Made by a program: the position numbers and the translations under genes. This document shows, one piece after another, positions 7,286 through 15,998 of a DNA stretch of 64,000 bases; positions within the stretch are counted from its first letter, which is position 1; every line of letters starts with the position of its first letter. Below the pieces are notes generated by a model, which ran no database searches, was not told the origin of the DNA, and was given only the letters and a program-made list of their open reading frames with translations. The stretch is from Natronococcus sp. CG52 (GTDB lineage: Archaea; Halobacteriota; Halobacteria; Halobacteriales; Natrialbaceae), in contig NZ_CP099391.1 of assembly GCF_023913515.1 (NCBI RefSeq), forward strand, positions 3,782,001 to 3,846,000, read 5' to 3'.

Positions 7286-8605
7286 TCAGTCGTCGGCGAG
7301 CGACGGCTCGGTCCCCACCGGTTCCGGTGCCGGCTGCGTTCGGTAGAGACCGCTCGAGAGGCCGACCGAGACGAGTGCGAGCGCGAGGAAGACGACGAAA
7401 CCGGTCGCGTACCCCGCGGTACCGTACAGGTCGACGAAGACGCCGAGGATCGGCGGGACGACGAAGCCGCCGAACGCGCCGAGTCCGCCGACGAGTCCCG
7501 ACGCGCCGCCGACGGCTTCCGGCACGTACGTCGGAACGAGTTGAAAGACAGCCGCGTTGGCGACGCCCATTCCGGCGCTGAGCAGTACCGTCGCGCCGAG
7601 CGCGAGTGCGAACTCGCGCGTGAAGACGAGAACGCCCGCGGCGACCGCGACGGCGACGAAGCTCGCGATCGCGGTCCGTTCTCCGCCGATCCGGTCGCTG
7701 ACGACGCCGCCCGGAATCCGAATCCCGGCTGCGAGCAGCGTAAACGCCAGCGCAGTCAGGATTCCGGCGCGCTGGATACCGATCCCGTGAACGGCAGTCC
7801 AGTAGGAGGGCAGCCAGGTGGTCAGCGCGAGAAAGCCCCCAAAGGACGTGAAAAAGAGCGCGACCAGCGCCCACGTCCGCGGAATACTCGCTGCGTTGCG
7901 GAGGGAGGCGGCCGCATCACCGTTGGGAAACAGCTCCTGTCCGTGATCGCGTGCGCGGCGCTTAGCCCGCGCGCGACTGAGACCGCGCTTAGTAAATTGG
8001 AAGTACGGCGCGTCGACGGTGAGAATCGCGTAGCCGATCGTCCCCAGGATAAGGAAGGCGAACCACGTGAGGTACGCACCGGTCAGACCGAGCGCGGCGA
8101 GTGCAATGGGGACGAGCAGCGTGAAGACGCCCGGCGAACTGTTGCCGAGTCCGGCGTAAACCGCGAGCATCGTCCCCTGCTGATCCTGCGGATACCAGTA
8201 GGACGTCTGTGCGATCCCGACCGAGAACGTCGCGATGCCACAGCCGCTCAGTGCGCCGAAGAGAAACACGAGCGGATAGCGCTCCATCGTGAGTCCGTCC
8301 GGAGACGCCGTGAGGAGGAGCACCGACAGCCCGCCCATACCGACGATGGAGAGCCCGAGCAGGACCAGGAACGGTGTTCTCGTCCCGACGTCCTCAGCCC
8401 ACGCACCGAAGGGGATTCGGAGCAACGAACCCGTCAACTGCGGGGCCGCGACGAGCAGGCCGAGCAACAGCCCGGACAGCCCCATCGCCCCCTGAAACTC
8501 GGCGGCGACGGGTCCGTAGAGGACGACCCCGGCGAACCCGACGAAGAAGCCGAGCGTCGCGGCGACGAGGCCCCGTCGCGGAGTTCCGTATACCTGGTCG
8601 GTCAT
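7286..8605 (-). CDS. Major facilitator transporter, NarK nitrate/nitrite type
   Basis: A 439-residue protein with about twelve membrane segments. The first segments, GLVAATLGFFVGFAGVVLYG and LLLGLLVAAPQLTGSLLRIP, and the glycine-rich segment AVYAGLGNSSPGVFTLLVP match the NarK/NasA nitrate-nitrite porter group, in which Gly-Asn-rich signature segments line the pore. A basic loop lies between the two halves near residue 215. The TYW-type motifs of sugar or drug transporters are not seen. No nitrate reductase gene is nearby, so a related anion cannot be excluded. The final 15 residues are acidic. Confidence 0.78.
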   Translation of the reverse strand: MTDQVYGTPRRGLVAATLGFFVGFAGVVLYGPVAAEFQGAMGLSGLLLGLLVAAPQLTGSLLRIPFGAWAEDVGTRTPFLVLLGLSIVGMGGLSVLLLTASPDGLTMERYPLVFLFGALSGCGIATFSVGIAQTSYWYPQDQQGTMLAVYAGLGNSSPGVFTLLVPIALAALGLTGAYLTWFAFLILGTIGYAILTVDAPYFQFTKRGLSRARAKRRARDHGQELFPNGDAAASLRNAASIPRTWALVALFFTSFGGFLALTTWLPSYWTAVHGIGIQRAGILTALAFTLLAAGIRIPGGVVSDRIGGERTAIASFVAVAVAAGVLVFTREFALALGATVLLSAGMGVANAAVFQLVPTYVPEAVGGASGLVGGLGAFGGFVVPPILGVFVDLYGTAGYATGFVVFLALALVSVGLSSGLYRTQPAPEPVGTEPSLADD

Positions 8606-9016
8606 CGGTCTCGTCTCAGACGTCCGCCCCGGGGAGTTCCGCGGCGTCGCGTTCCAGCGGCGTCTCGAGGCGAACCGTCCACCGAGTCGGTTCAGCCGAC
8701 CGTGCCCGTCGAACGCGTCTCGTCACCGGGAGTTCCGTCACGCAACCCACCTCCGACGATCGAACGGCAAGCCCGGTTGTTTACACTCGTAAAGGAGATC
8801 CGGATATCGAACCAACATCGTGCTCCAATTCACGGAAGAGTGGAACACCCATAACCACTAAACGGTAATCATTTACGAACGTCTGTTTTACCGGGTAATC
8901 GGTGTGAGGTTCCGATAATCTGGGGACGGATACGGATAATATAAGGGTGTAAAGGAATCGGAAGACGGCGGTCTATCGGACGAACGGTCGGTGCGGCGAA
9001 CTCGGGACTGCCGGAG
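8606..9016. other. Intergenic region with AT-rich patches
   Basis: About 410 bases upstream of the NarK-like gene and downstream of tatC. No protein is supported. An AT-rich stretch at 8850-8955 includes a TATA-like GGATAATATAAGG at 8934-8946 on the plus strand, but no gene follows it in that direction. It may be a remnant promoter or drive an unseen short RNA. Confidence 0.4.
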
Positions 9017-10036
9017 TTACCGGCCGGTCCACTTCAGGATCAACAGCGTCCCCTCGAACAGCACGATCATCATGATCGCGACGAGGATGGGGGCCATCAT
9101 CGTCGGGTCCACGGTGAACATGAACGACAGCCCCGCGAACGCGGCCCAGAAGTAGAGCCGCTTGTCGGCGAGCCACTTTCGGGTCGTGACGCCCATCATG
9201 ATCGCGAGCATGATGAACAGCGGGATCTGGAAGACGATCGCGAGGAAACCGGTCAGCGTGATGATCAGGTTGAACGTCTCGCCGAGCGCGTAGGCGATGT
9301 TCGCGCTGCCCTCGGAGTAGAAGGTGAAGTACTGGAAGAGGATCGGCAACACGAGCAGGTAGGAAAACACCATGCCGAGTCCAGCCAGCACGACGCTCGT
9401 CGGAACCGCCGCGAGGTAGTACTTGCGCTCGTGCGGATAGAGCCCCGGCCGCATGAACAGGTAACACTGGTAGATGAACATCGGCAGCGCGACCATGATG
9501 CCGAGCAGCGCCGACAGCTTGATCCGGGTCAGCCACAGCTCGAGCGGATGGTAGATGCGCGGCGGCTCGTTGATCTGCGTCGGGAAGACGTGGAGCCAGA
9601 TGTGCTCGATGGCCTGTGAGGCCCACAGCAGTCCGATCGCCGTCCCGGCCGCGCCGACGAGCAGGACGACCGCAAGCCGGAGGACCATCTCCTCGATGTG
9701 ATCCGCCAGCGGCATCTCCTCGTCGTCCGGCGGCGTCGAGATGCCGCCGACGTCCTCGTCCGGGTCCGGATAGGTCGGATCGCTCTCGTCGGGGTGGTCG
9801 CCGACGATCCCTTCGCCGTCGGTCTCGACCGTGGGCGGCTCGTCGTCCACTTTCTCGAGGTTGTCCGTCGCGGAATCGTCGTCGGCCGCCGCGTCGTCGG
9901 GTTCGTCGGGATCCTCGGCCGCAGGGGTCGTGGAACCGGTGTCCGAATCGGCGTCGTTCGGCGGTTGCTCCCCGGGATTGTCCCGCGGCTCCTCGGGGTG
10001 CTCGGTATCCCCATCGTTCGCCGACTCGTCCGTCAT
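9017..10036 (-). CDS. tatC: Twin-arginine translocase TatC (single-domain form, TatCo type)
   Basis: A 339-residue protein. Residues from about 107 (EMPLADHIEEMVLRL) form one TatC domain with six membrane segments, including FPTQINEPPRIYHPLELW, YECYLFMRPGLYPHERKY-like YQCYLFMRPGLYPHE and GTRKW-type VTTRKWLADKR; these blocks recognise twin-arginine signal peptides. The first ~105 residues are a very acidic, proline-rich extension without structure, typical of haloarchaea but long. The ATG at 10036 has TATA-like GTTATAGG 25-31 nt before it, so the message is probably leaderless. It is divergent from the tandem TatC gene. Haloarchaea export most secreted proteins by Tat, and both genes are essential in Haloferax. 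Confidence 0.95.
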   Translation of the reverse strand: MTDESANDGDTEHPEEPRDNPGEQPPNDADSDTGSTTPAAEDPDEPDDAAADDDSATDNLEKVDDEPPTVETDGEGIVGDHPDESDPTYPDPDEDVGGISTPPDDEEMPLADHIEEMVLRLAVVLLVGAAGTAIGLLWASQAIEHIWLHVFPTQINEPPRIYHPLELWLTRIKLSALLGIMVALPMFIYQCYLFMRPGLYPHERKYYLAAVPTSVVLAGLGMVFSYLLVLPILFQYFTFYSEGSANIAYALGETFNLIITLTGFLAIVFQIPLFIMLAIMMGVTTRKWLADKRLYFWAAFAGLSFMFTVDPTMMAPILVAIMMIVLFEGTLLILKWTGR

Positions 10037-10060
10037 CTACGAGATATAGATAGCCCGCCA

Positions 10061-10067
10061 GTTATAG
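10061..10067 (-). promoter_or_regulatory. TATA box of tatC
   Basis: On the minus strand CCTATAAC lies 25-31 nt before the ATG at 10036. This spacing predicts a leaderless transcript. Confidence 0.55.
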
Positions 10068-10177
10068 GCCTTTTCTTACAGACACCGTGAGATGCTGACA
10101 AGGGGGGAATTTCATCGAGACGAGCGCTACGTACACGAAAGGTTGATAACCGGATGTCAGTTACCAACCATCAGTAA

Positions 10178-12511
10178 ATGAGTTCTGCCGTCGACGAAGA
10201 TACCGCCCGAGCCATCAACACCGGCCGGGAAACGATCGGCGCGTTGCTCTCGAGCGTGCAGACGCACCTCCAGAAGGTTTTCATCGTCTTCGTCATCGGC
10301 TTCGTCGGTTCCTTCTACGCCCTGCGGATATGGATCTGGAACTTCCTCAGAGCGACGGCGAAATCGGAGATGAATCAGGACGTCGCCATGGCGACCGACA
10401 TCATCACCCGAACGCCGTTCGAGGTGATCCTCTTGCAGGCGAAGATCGGAATGCTGGTCGGGATCATCGTCGCGATTCCGGCGTTGGTGTACTTTTCCCG
10501 GGATAAACTTCGTCAGCGCGGGTTCCAGTCGGTCGTTCCCATCTCGAAGCTCCATATGGCCGGCTTCGCCGCAACCTCGTTCGTCCTGTTCTGGGTCGGC
10601 GTCTTCTACGCCTACGCGGTCTTCTTCCCCTTCGCGTTCGACTTCCTCGCCGTCGTCGCATACGAGGCCGGCGTCGATCCAAGCTGGGGGATCACCGAGT
10701 TCACCGAATTCATGGCCCTGTTGACCCTCTCGTTCGGTCTCGCGGCACAGATGCCGCTGTTTATGGGCATCCTCTCGTACACCGAGATCGTCCCCTACGA
10801 GACGTTCCGGGACAAGTGGCGCCACGCGGCGGTCGCCATCACGATCTTCGGCGCGATGTTCTCCCCGCCGGACCCGTTCACGCTGGTCATGTGGGCGCTC
10901 CCGCTGTTTGCGCTCTACGTATTCAGTCTCGGTCTCTCGAAGGTAGTCACCAACGTCCGCCGACGGGGTGCGGCCGAACTCGACACCGGAACGGCGCTCA
11001 TGAAACGCCGCTTCCTCCAGTTCACCGGTCTCGTGATCGTCGCCGCCGTCGCGGCGATCGCGTTCGTCAACCAGGTCGGATTCACGTTCGTCAGCGAATC
11101 GGTGTATCCGCAGCTTCCGGACGTACTGCAACCCGCCGACGGGAACATCGGTCTCTGGCCGATCGTCGCCGAACACGGCCTGCTGGGAGAGCTGGCCGTC
11201 GGTGCGATCGCAGCCGCCACCATCGGCTTTCTCGTGCTCATCGGCTACGCGCTGAAGATCCTACAGTCGCCGGTCTACCCGCGCGAGGACGACATCCGGG
11301 CGGCCGATACCGCCGAGGACGTCGACTTCGAGACGCTCGAGGCCACGGACATCGAAGACGTGCCGGCGACGGTCTTCCTCGAGATGGAAGAAGAAGAGGC
11401 CCTCGAGTACTCCCGGAAGGCGATGTACGACGACGACCGGGACAAGGCGCAGGCGATCCTCAACCGGTTCGACGGACTGCAAAAGCAACAACAGGAGGCC
11501 GCCGACTCGAGCGCCGGCGCGACCGGCGGCACGGGTGCCGGCGGCGCGGCCGCCGCGGGCACCGAGGAGGAGGAAGGGAACGTCTTCTCGAGTACGGCCG
11601 CCGGGATGTTCGACGCGTTTACCGAGGAGGAGACGACCGAGGACGACATCGGCGGTTACGCCTACGACCTCGCGTTCATCTTCAACAGCCTCACCTCGAA
11701 GATGTTCTACATCGTGGGCGTATTCATGGCCGTCCTCGGCGGGACGTTCGTCGCGCTCTACCAGGGCGGGTTCGGCGTCATCCTCGCCCAGTTCGTCAAT
11801 CGCGTGCCGGACGAAGTCCTCATCGAGGTCGCGGAAGGAAACGACGCGGAGATCACCGGCGCCGAGTCCACGACGGATTTGATCGGCGAACTCGGACTCG
11901 TCATCGCGCTTCACCCGGTCGAAGTGCTGATCTTCATGGTGAAGGTGAGCACGATCCTGGCGATCCTCGCCGTCCTGCCGCTGATCATGTACTGGGGCTG
12001 GCCGGCCGCCAGGGAGCGCGGACTCGTTCGCGGCGATCCGCGGGTGATCCTCGTCTGGGGCGGCACGATGCTCGGCGGATTCGGTCTCGGCCTGTTCCTG
12101 GGCTTCTACTGGATCGCGCCCGCAGTGATCTCGTATCTGATCACCGACGCCGTCACGAACGGGATGGTCGTCACCTACCGGATCAATAGCTTCTCCTGGC
12201 TCGTGATCTACACGACCATCGGCGTCGGCTTCCTGTTCAACATCATCGTCACGATGGCGATGTTCCACATCGGTGGCATCGTCAACTACCGGACGATGCT
12301 CGCGCGCTGGCGGCCCGTCGTCGTCGGGATCTTTACGGCCGCCGCGTTCTTCAGCCCGAAGGGGATCCTGACGATGCTGCTGGTGGCTATTCCGATCGCG
12401 CTGACCTACGTCCTCGGCCTCGTCGTGCTGTACGTCCTCACCGGCGGCGGGCGGCTCTTCGGCGGTGGACGCGGCGGCACCCCCGAACCCGAAGCCAACG
12501 CCGCCGAGTGA
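10178..12511 (+). CDS. tatC: Tandem TatC protein (TatCt type, two TatC domains)
   Basis: A 777-residue fusion of two TatC domains, a form known only from haloarchaea. The first domain spans about residues 20-270 (LQKVFIVFVIGFVGSFYALR, then GITEFTEFMALLTLSFGLAAQ, MFSPPDPFTLVMWALPLF). A middle section includes two extra hydrophobic segments and a long Gly-Ala-Glu linker around 440-470. The second domain covers about 500-770 and ends in a typical TatC segment with FFSPKGILTMLLVAIPIALTY. Both domains retain the acidic and aromatic positions of TatC. It pairs with TatCo as the receptor part of the translocase. Divergent from tatC with 141 bp between them. Confidence 0.95.
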   Translation: MSSAVDEDTARAINTGRETIGALLSSVQTHLQKVFIVFVIGFVGSFYALRIWIWNFLRATAKSEMNQDVAMATDIITRTPFEVILLQAKIGMLVGIIVAIPALVYFSRDKLRQRGFQSVVPISKLHMAGFAATSFVLFWVGVFYAYAVFFPFAFDFLAVVAYEAGVDPSWGITEFTEFMALLTLSFGLAAQMPLFMGILSYTEIVPYETFRDKWRHAAVAITIFGAMFSPPDPFTLVMWALPLFALYVFSLGLSKVVTNVRRRGAAELDTGTALMKRRFLQFTGLVIVAAVAAIAFVNQVGFTFVSESVYPQLPDVLQPADGNIGLWPIVAEHGLLGELAVGAIAAATIGFLVLIGYALKILQSPVYPREDDIRAADTAEDVDFETLEATDIEDVPATVFLEMEEEEALEYSRKAMYDDDRDKAQAILNRFDGLQKQQQEAADSSAGATGGTGAGGAAAAGTEEEEGNVFSSTAAGMFDAFTEEETTEDDIGGYAYDLAFIFNSLTSKMFYIVGVFMAVLGGTFVALYQGGFGVILAQFVNRVPDEVLIEVAEGNDAEITGAESTTDLIGELGLVIALHPVEVLIFMVKVSTILAILAVLPLIMYWGWPAARERGLVRGDPRVILVWGGTMLGGFGLGLFLGFYWIAPAVISYLITDAVTNGMVVTYRINSFSWLVIYTTIGVGFLFNIIVTMAMFHIGGIVNYRTMLARWRPVVVGIFTAAAFFSPKGILTMLLVAIPIALTYVLGLVVLYVLTGGGRLFGGGRGGTPEPEANAAE

Positions 12512-12522
12512 GGCAGCCGACG

Positions 12523-12530
12523 GCTTAAGG
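12523..12530 (+). promoter_or_regulatory. TATA-like box of the small CopG-type gene
   Basis: GCTTAAGG lies 24-31 nt before the ATG at 12554, in the short gap after the tandem tatC gene. It suggests a separate leaderless transcript for the regulator. Confidence 0.4.
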
Positions 12531-12553
12531 GAGATCACTACAAACGCCACCAC

Positions 12554-12730
12554 ATGCCCAAGATCAGCGTCGAAATTCCACAGGAACTGCTCGACGATCT
12601 GGACGGTCACGTCGGCGACGACGGCAAGTTCGTCAATCGCAGCGATGCGATCCGCGCCTCGGTTCGCAAGACGCTCGACATCCTCGACGAGATCGACGAC
12701 CGCCACGACCGTCTCGAGACCGACGAATAG
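12554..12730 (+). CDS. Ribbon-helix-helix (CopG-type) transcription factor
   Basis: A 58-residue protein. The first strand KISVEIPQELLDDL is the DNA-contacting beta ribbon, followed by FVNRSDAIRASVRKTL, the helix-turn-helix part of the CopG/NikR-type fold, and a charged C-terminal helix. It binds DNA as a dimer of dimers. Targets are unknown; it stands alone between tatC and another small gene, each with its own promoter-like box, so self-regulation is possible. Small proteins of this type are very common in haloarchaea. Confidence 0.85.
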   Translation: MPKISVEIPQELLDDLDGHVGDDGKFVNRSDAIRASVRKTLDILDEIDDRHDRLETDE

Positions 12731-12748
12731 TAGCCGTAATTTCCGATG

Positions 12749-12755
12749 GTTTATG
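12749..12755 (+). promoter_or_regulatory. TATA box of the small gene at 12781
   Basis: GTTTATG is located 26-32 nt before the ATG at 12781, as expected for a leaderless haloarchaeal gene. Confidence 0.5.
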
Positions 12756-12780
12756 TGGGGCTAGCAGAGAGTCCCCAACG

Positions 12781-13035
12781 ATGACAGTACCCGCGACCGA
12801 AAGGGGAGACGGAGAGTCGACCGAGACGATCGAACTCCCGGCGACCGAAACGGTCCAGCGCGCCCTCCACGAAGCGACCGGACACCTCTACGACGAACTC
12901 GCGACCGTCGACCAGAACGACGCTGCGGAAGGCGACCAACTGTCGGCAGCGGTTTTCGATTCACTCGAGGAGTTCTACGTGGCGACCGCGGAGGAGTCGG
13001 TAACGGCCGTCCGTATTAGCTACGAGCGGGAGTGA
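12781..13035 (+). CDS. Small conserved haloarchaeal protein
   Basis: An 84-residue acidic protein beginning MTVPATERGDGESTETIELP. The segment VQRALHEATGHLYDELATVD and the C-terminal SLEEFYVATAEESVTAVRI suggest two or three helices. No cysteine, membrane segment or known catalytic motif is present. It has its own promoter-like box and converges with rlmE 45 bp away. Family unknown to me. Confidence 0.65.
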   Translation: MTVPATERGDGESTETIELPATETVQRALHEATGHLYDELATVDQNDAAEGDQLSAAVFDSLEEFYVATAEESVTAVRISYERE

Positions 13036-13080
13036 GAAGCGAGACGAAACGACCGCGGAGGAGTCGGGAAAGTCGGCGCT

Positions 13081-13866
13081 TTACTCGTCGTCGATCTGCT
13101 CTGCGAACCCGAAGTTCGGCTTCACGTCCTCGACGCGAACCTCGACGACGTCACCCGTTTCGGTCGAGGGGACGAACAGCCGGAATCCTTCCACGGACGC
13201 GATACCGTCGCCCTCGCTGCCGACGTCGACGATCTCGACCTCGAGTTCGTCGCCCTGGCTGACCGGTGCCGTGAGCCGTCCCTTGGCAATGAGGAAGAGT
13301 TCGGAGGACTCCTTTCGCGACGCCTTCGGCGTCGTCGCGCGGACGTACTGAAACTCCTCTTCGACCTCCGCCCGGAACTCGTCGACGTCGGGGCCGTCGA
13401 ACACCTTGGCGACGAAATTACCGCCGCTGTCGAGCAGTTCGAGGGACGTCTCGAACGCCTGCCGGGCGAGGTGTAGCGAACGGGCCTGGTCGAGCGAGTA
13501 CTCGCCGGTCATGTTGGGCGCCATGTCCGAGATGACAGCATCGACCTTCCCACCGGCGGCGTCGGTGACGCGATCGCGCGTCTTCTCCTCGGTCATGTCC
13601 CCGCGGAGCGTCTCGACGCGGTCGTTGACGGACGGATCCTCGAGATCCTTGATTCGCTGAAGGTCGACGCCGATCACCTGTCCCTGCGGGCCGACCTTCT
13701 CGGCGGCGACCTCGAGCCAGCCGCCGGGGGCGGCACCCAGGTCGACGACCGTGTCGCCGCCGGAGATGACGTTCTCGAGGTCGTCGAGCTGCTTGAGCTT
13801 GTACGCCGCTCGACTCCGGTATCCTTCCTGTTTCGCCTTGTTGTAGTAGTGGTCTCGTCGTGTCAT
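13081..13866 (-). CDS. rlmE: 23S rRNA 2'-O-methyltransferase RlmE with TRAM domain
   Basis: A 261-residue protein. Residues 1-190 are an FtsJ/RrmJ methyltransferase: MTRRDHYYNKAKQEGYRSRA at the start, the SAM-binding motif VVDLGAAPGGW near 42, and ISDMAPNMTGEYSLDQ near 117, which carries the catalytic aspartate. Residues 195-255 form a TRAM domain (ELEVEIVDVGSEGDGIA), an RNA-binding addition typical of archaeal members. It methylates the ribose of a uridine in the A loop of 23S rRNA (U2552 in E. coli numbering). The start codon and following block agree with the family, so the ATG at 13866 is firm. Confidence 0.93.
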   Translation of the reverse strand: MTRRDHYYNKAKQEGYRSRAAYKLKQLDDLENVISGGDTVVDLGAAPGGWLEVAAEKVGPQGQVIGVDLQRIKDLEDPSVNDRVETLRGDMTEEKTRDRVTDAAGGKVDAVISDMAPNMTGEYSLDQARSLHLARQAFETSLELLDSGGNFVAKVFDGPDVDEFRAEVEEEFQYVRATTPKASRKESSELFLIAKGRLTAPVSQGDELEVEIVDVGSEGDGIASVEGFRLFVPSTETGDVVEVRVEDVKPNFGFAEQIDDE

Positions 13867-14128
13867 GATTCGTACCTCGTGAAGCGACCTCGAGTCAGTA
13901 CCGCGGCCGATGCTGATCGAGGGGTCGATCCGGGTGCCGTCGCGGGACGGCTGCGTGACGGATCGACCGTGTTCGTACCGAGGGTACGGACCAGAAGCGG
14001 AAAGACCTGCTGAAAGCGGGCCGGACGGGGGTTGCGCGGTTCGAACCGCCGGACGGGACGGAGTCGCGGTGAGCGAGGTAGCAACTTCGTGCCTACCTCT
14101 TACGGACGGCGGCCGCTAATGGCCGATT

Positions 14129-14374
14129 ATGGAAACGCCACCCGAGCTCGAAGCGGCGGCCGGAGAGAACGACGAGGTCACGATCACCGAGCGGGAGTAC
14201 GACGAGGAGTACGTCATCGCGGTGGATTTCGGTCGACGTGCCGGAAAGCCGACGCTCGACGTCGTCGACGAGACGGCGATCGTCGTCGTGGACGACGGCC
14301 AGTTCGAGTTCGCGATTCCGTCCGACGCGACCGAGGTGACGGTCAACGACGGCATTCTAACTGTCAAGGGCTGA
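14129..14374 (+). CDS. Small conserved haloarchaeal protein, beta-sandwich type
   Basis: An 81-residue acidic protein, METPPELEAAAGENDEVTIT at the start. The rest consists of alternating strands (YVIAVDFGRR, PTLDVVDETAIVVVDDGQFEFAIP, EVTVNDGILTVKG). The last strand, NDGILTVKG, resembles the end of the small heat-shock protein (Hsp20) fold, so a reduced Hsp20-like domain is plausible. I recall the haloarchaeal family DUF7127 but cannot verify it. It is divergent from rlmE with 262 bp between. Confidence 0.7.
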   Translation: METPPELEAAAGENDEVTITEREYDEEYVIAVDFGRRAGKPTLDVVDETAIVVVDDGQFEFAIPSDATEVTVNDGILTVKG

Positions 14375-14567
14375 TCACGGGCCGCGAGCGCCCCGGGGGA
14401 GACCCGCCGTAGTAGCTCGGGGAGGAACGAACCGATTTTTCGCAGTAGCACCGACAACTGTCGCCGAGCGAGACGACCAGCGACCGACGACTTTCCCGTC
14501 GATTCGATCGTCTCGAGCGGTCCGCAGACTCCGGTTTTTTTCGTCAGCGGTGCGCTACCGTATCACT

Positions 14568-15002
14568 ACGGACTACCACGAATTCGTCGGCGAGGTACAG
14601 CATCGACTCGAGCTTTCCGGAATGGGGGCGGCGGTTCGGGCAACTCGTGCCGTCCTGACGACGCTCGGGGAGCGCGTACAGGAAGGTGAAGCGTCCAATC
14701 TCGCGGGTCCGCTGCCGATGTAGATCGATCGGTTCCTGCTCGAGGCGGAGTCGGACCAGCAGTTCGGCTTCGACGAGTTCGTCTCCCGCGTCGCCGAGCG
14801 GGCGGGTCTCGGGGACGACGACGGAGGGTCGGAAGCCGTCTACTACGTGCAGGCGATCTTCGCGCTCCTCGCGGAGATCGTCTCGGGAAGCGAGTTCGAG
14901 GAAGTGCGGGAGAACTTCCCGGAAGACGAGGACCACGACCAGTTCTTCGAACTCGCCGGCGTCGAATCGGCGTTCGAGGAGGGGAAAGACCGCGGGAACT
15001 GA
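14568..15002 (+). pseudogene. DUF2267 family gene, broken by ACG start and internal TAG
   Basis: Translation from 14568 gives TDYHEFVGEVQHRLELSGMG, then AVLTTLGERVQEGEASNLAG and PLPM, which is the DUF2267 pattern. At 14721 a TAG stands where the family has glutamate (PLPMEID), so one G-to-T change explains it. The frame continues as IDRFLLEAESDQQFGFDEFV to a TGA at 15000-15002. The expected start ATG is ACG at 14568; an in-frame GTG at 14550 could replace it. The codon use beyond the stop is still fully coding, so the loss looks recent. If TAG were read through, an almost complete protein would result. Confidence 0.85.
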
Positions 15003-15119
15003 CGAGCGGGGCGAACGACTCCGTCGGCGTTCGGCCGCGGATCGCTCCCAGCGACCCACCTCACCGCAGAACGGCGTCGATCGAGGGTTCTCGAGCGGAA
15101 GAGATACCGTTCGCCGTCG

Positions 15120-15926
15120 TTACTGATTCTCGTCTCGCTCGTCGTCGGCTCCCTCTGTCGTGGAGTCGGTGGACGCGTCGTCCTCGTCGCGGATCCGTCC
15201 CGATTCTTCGCGTCGATCGGGCTCGTCCTCGGCCGCGGGATCGGTCGATCCCTCGCGTTGCCCGACGTCCTCGTCGGCCGTGATCTCGGCCTCCGGCTCC
15301 TGGTCGGTCAGTTCGGTCGGGTCGACCTCGAGTTCGTGGCTCGCCTCGTCCTCGATCGACTCCATCTCCTCGGCGCTCGGCTCGTCGGTCCGCTCGCCGG
15401 CTTCCGGCTGGTCCGTCTCCTCCGGCGGCTCCATCTCTTCGGACGGATCCACGCGCGGCCCGTCCTCGGCAGTGTCGTAGAACTCGTCGTCCTCCATCAT
15501 CGGTTCGGAGTCGTCGGGTCCGCCGGTTCCGGCGCGGTTTCCCGTCCCGTCGACGTCGGTCTCCGGGTCGGTGGGATCCGACGCCACCGGCTCCCCGGGA
15601 GCGTGGCCGACCTCCCGCTCTTCGGCGTCGTCGGCTGGCGTCTCCGCATCGTCGTCCGTGTCTCCCGTCGTGATGCTCTCCGTCGGAAACTCCGCCTCGA
15701 GCCGGATCGTCTCGTCCGTCACCCGATCGACGGCGTCGTCCGCGAGCGGGATGGCGTCGTCGGCGTCACCTTCCCAGTCGAGCGCGGCTTTGATCGAGTC
15801 CGTTACGCCCGGGTTCGGTTCGACGTAGGACGTTCCCGAATCGACGGCAATGACGACGCCGAGGTTCTCGCCCGATGCGCTCTCGACGGTCTTGCCGATA
15901 TCGTCCTCCGTAAACGTAGGACTCAT
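15120..15926 (-). CDS. PRC-barrel-like protein with long acidic tail
   Basis: A 268-residue protein. The first ~80 residues, starting MSPTFTEDDIGKTVESASGE, contain GVVIAVDSGTSYVEPNPGV, which closely matches the small protein at 17120 and resembles a PRC-barrel fold. From about residue 95 to the end it is low-complexity, rich in Glu, Asp, Pro and Thr, with no hydrophobic segment. The ATG at 15926 is chosen because the barrel begins directly after it. It could be a haloarchaeal RNA- or metabolism-associated adaptor; the tail probably reflects salt adaptation. Function unknown. Confidence 0.75.
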   Translation of the reverse strand: MSPTFTEDDIGKTVESASGENLGVVIAVDSGTSYVEPNPGVTDSIKAALDWEGDADDAIPLADDAVDRVTDETIRLEAEFPTESITTGDTDDDAETPADDAEEREVGHAPGEPVASDPTDPETDVDGTGNRAGTGGPDDSEPMMEDDEFYDTAEDGPRVDPSEEMEPPEETDQPEAGERTDEPSAEEMESIEDEASHELEVDPTELTDQEPEAEITADEDVGQREGSTDPAAEDEPDRREESGRIRDEDDASTDSTTEGADDERDENQ

Positions 15927-15998
15927 ACCCGGACGTAGCACCGTCCGTGACAAGCCGTTCCTGCCTGCACAGCCCGGGAGTCGAGGGCGGTGGCTCCG

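Noticed and set aside
8931-8946. TATA-like box GGATAATATAAGG as a gene promoter
   Set aside because: The next plus-strand gene is over 1 kb away beyond tatC; without transcript data no target can be named.
11500-11570. Gly/Ala-rich stretch in the tandem TatC gene as an inserted repeat
   Set aside because: It is an in-frame linker between TatC domains, known for this protein type.
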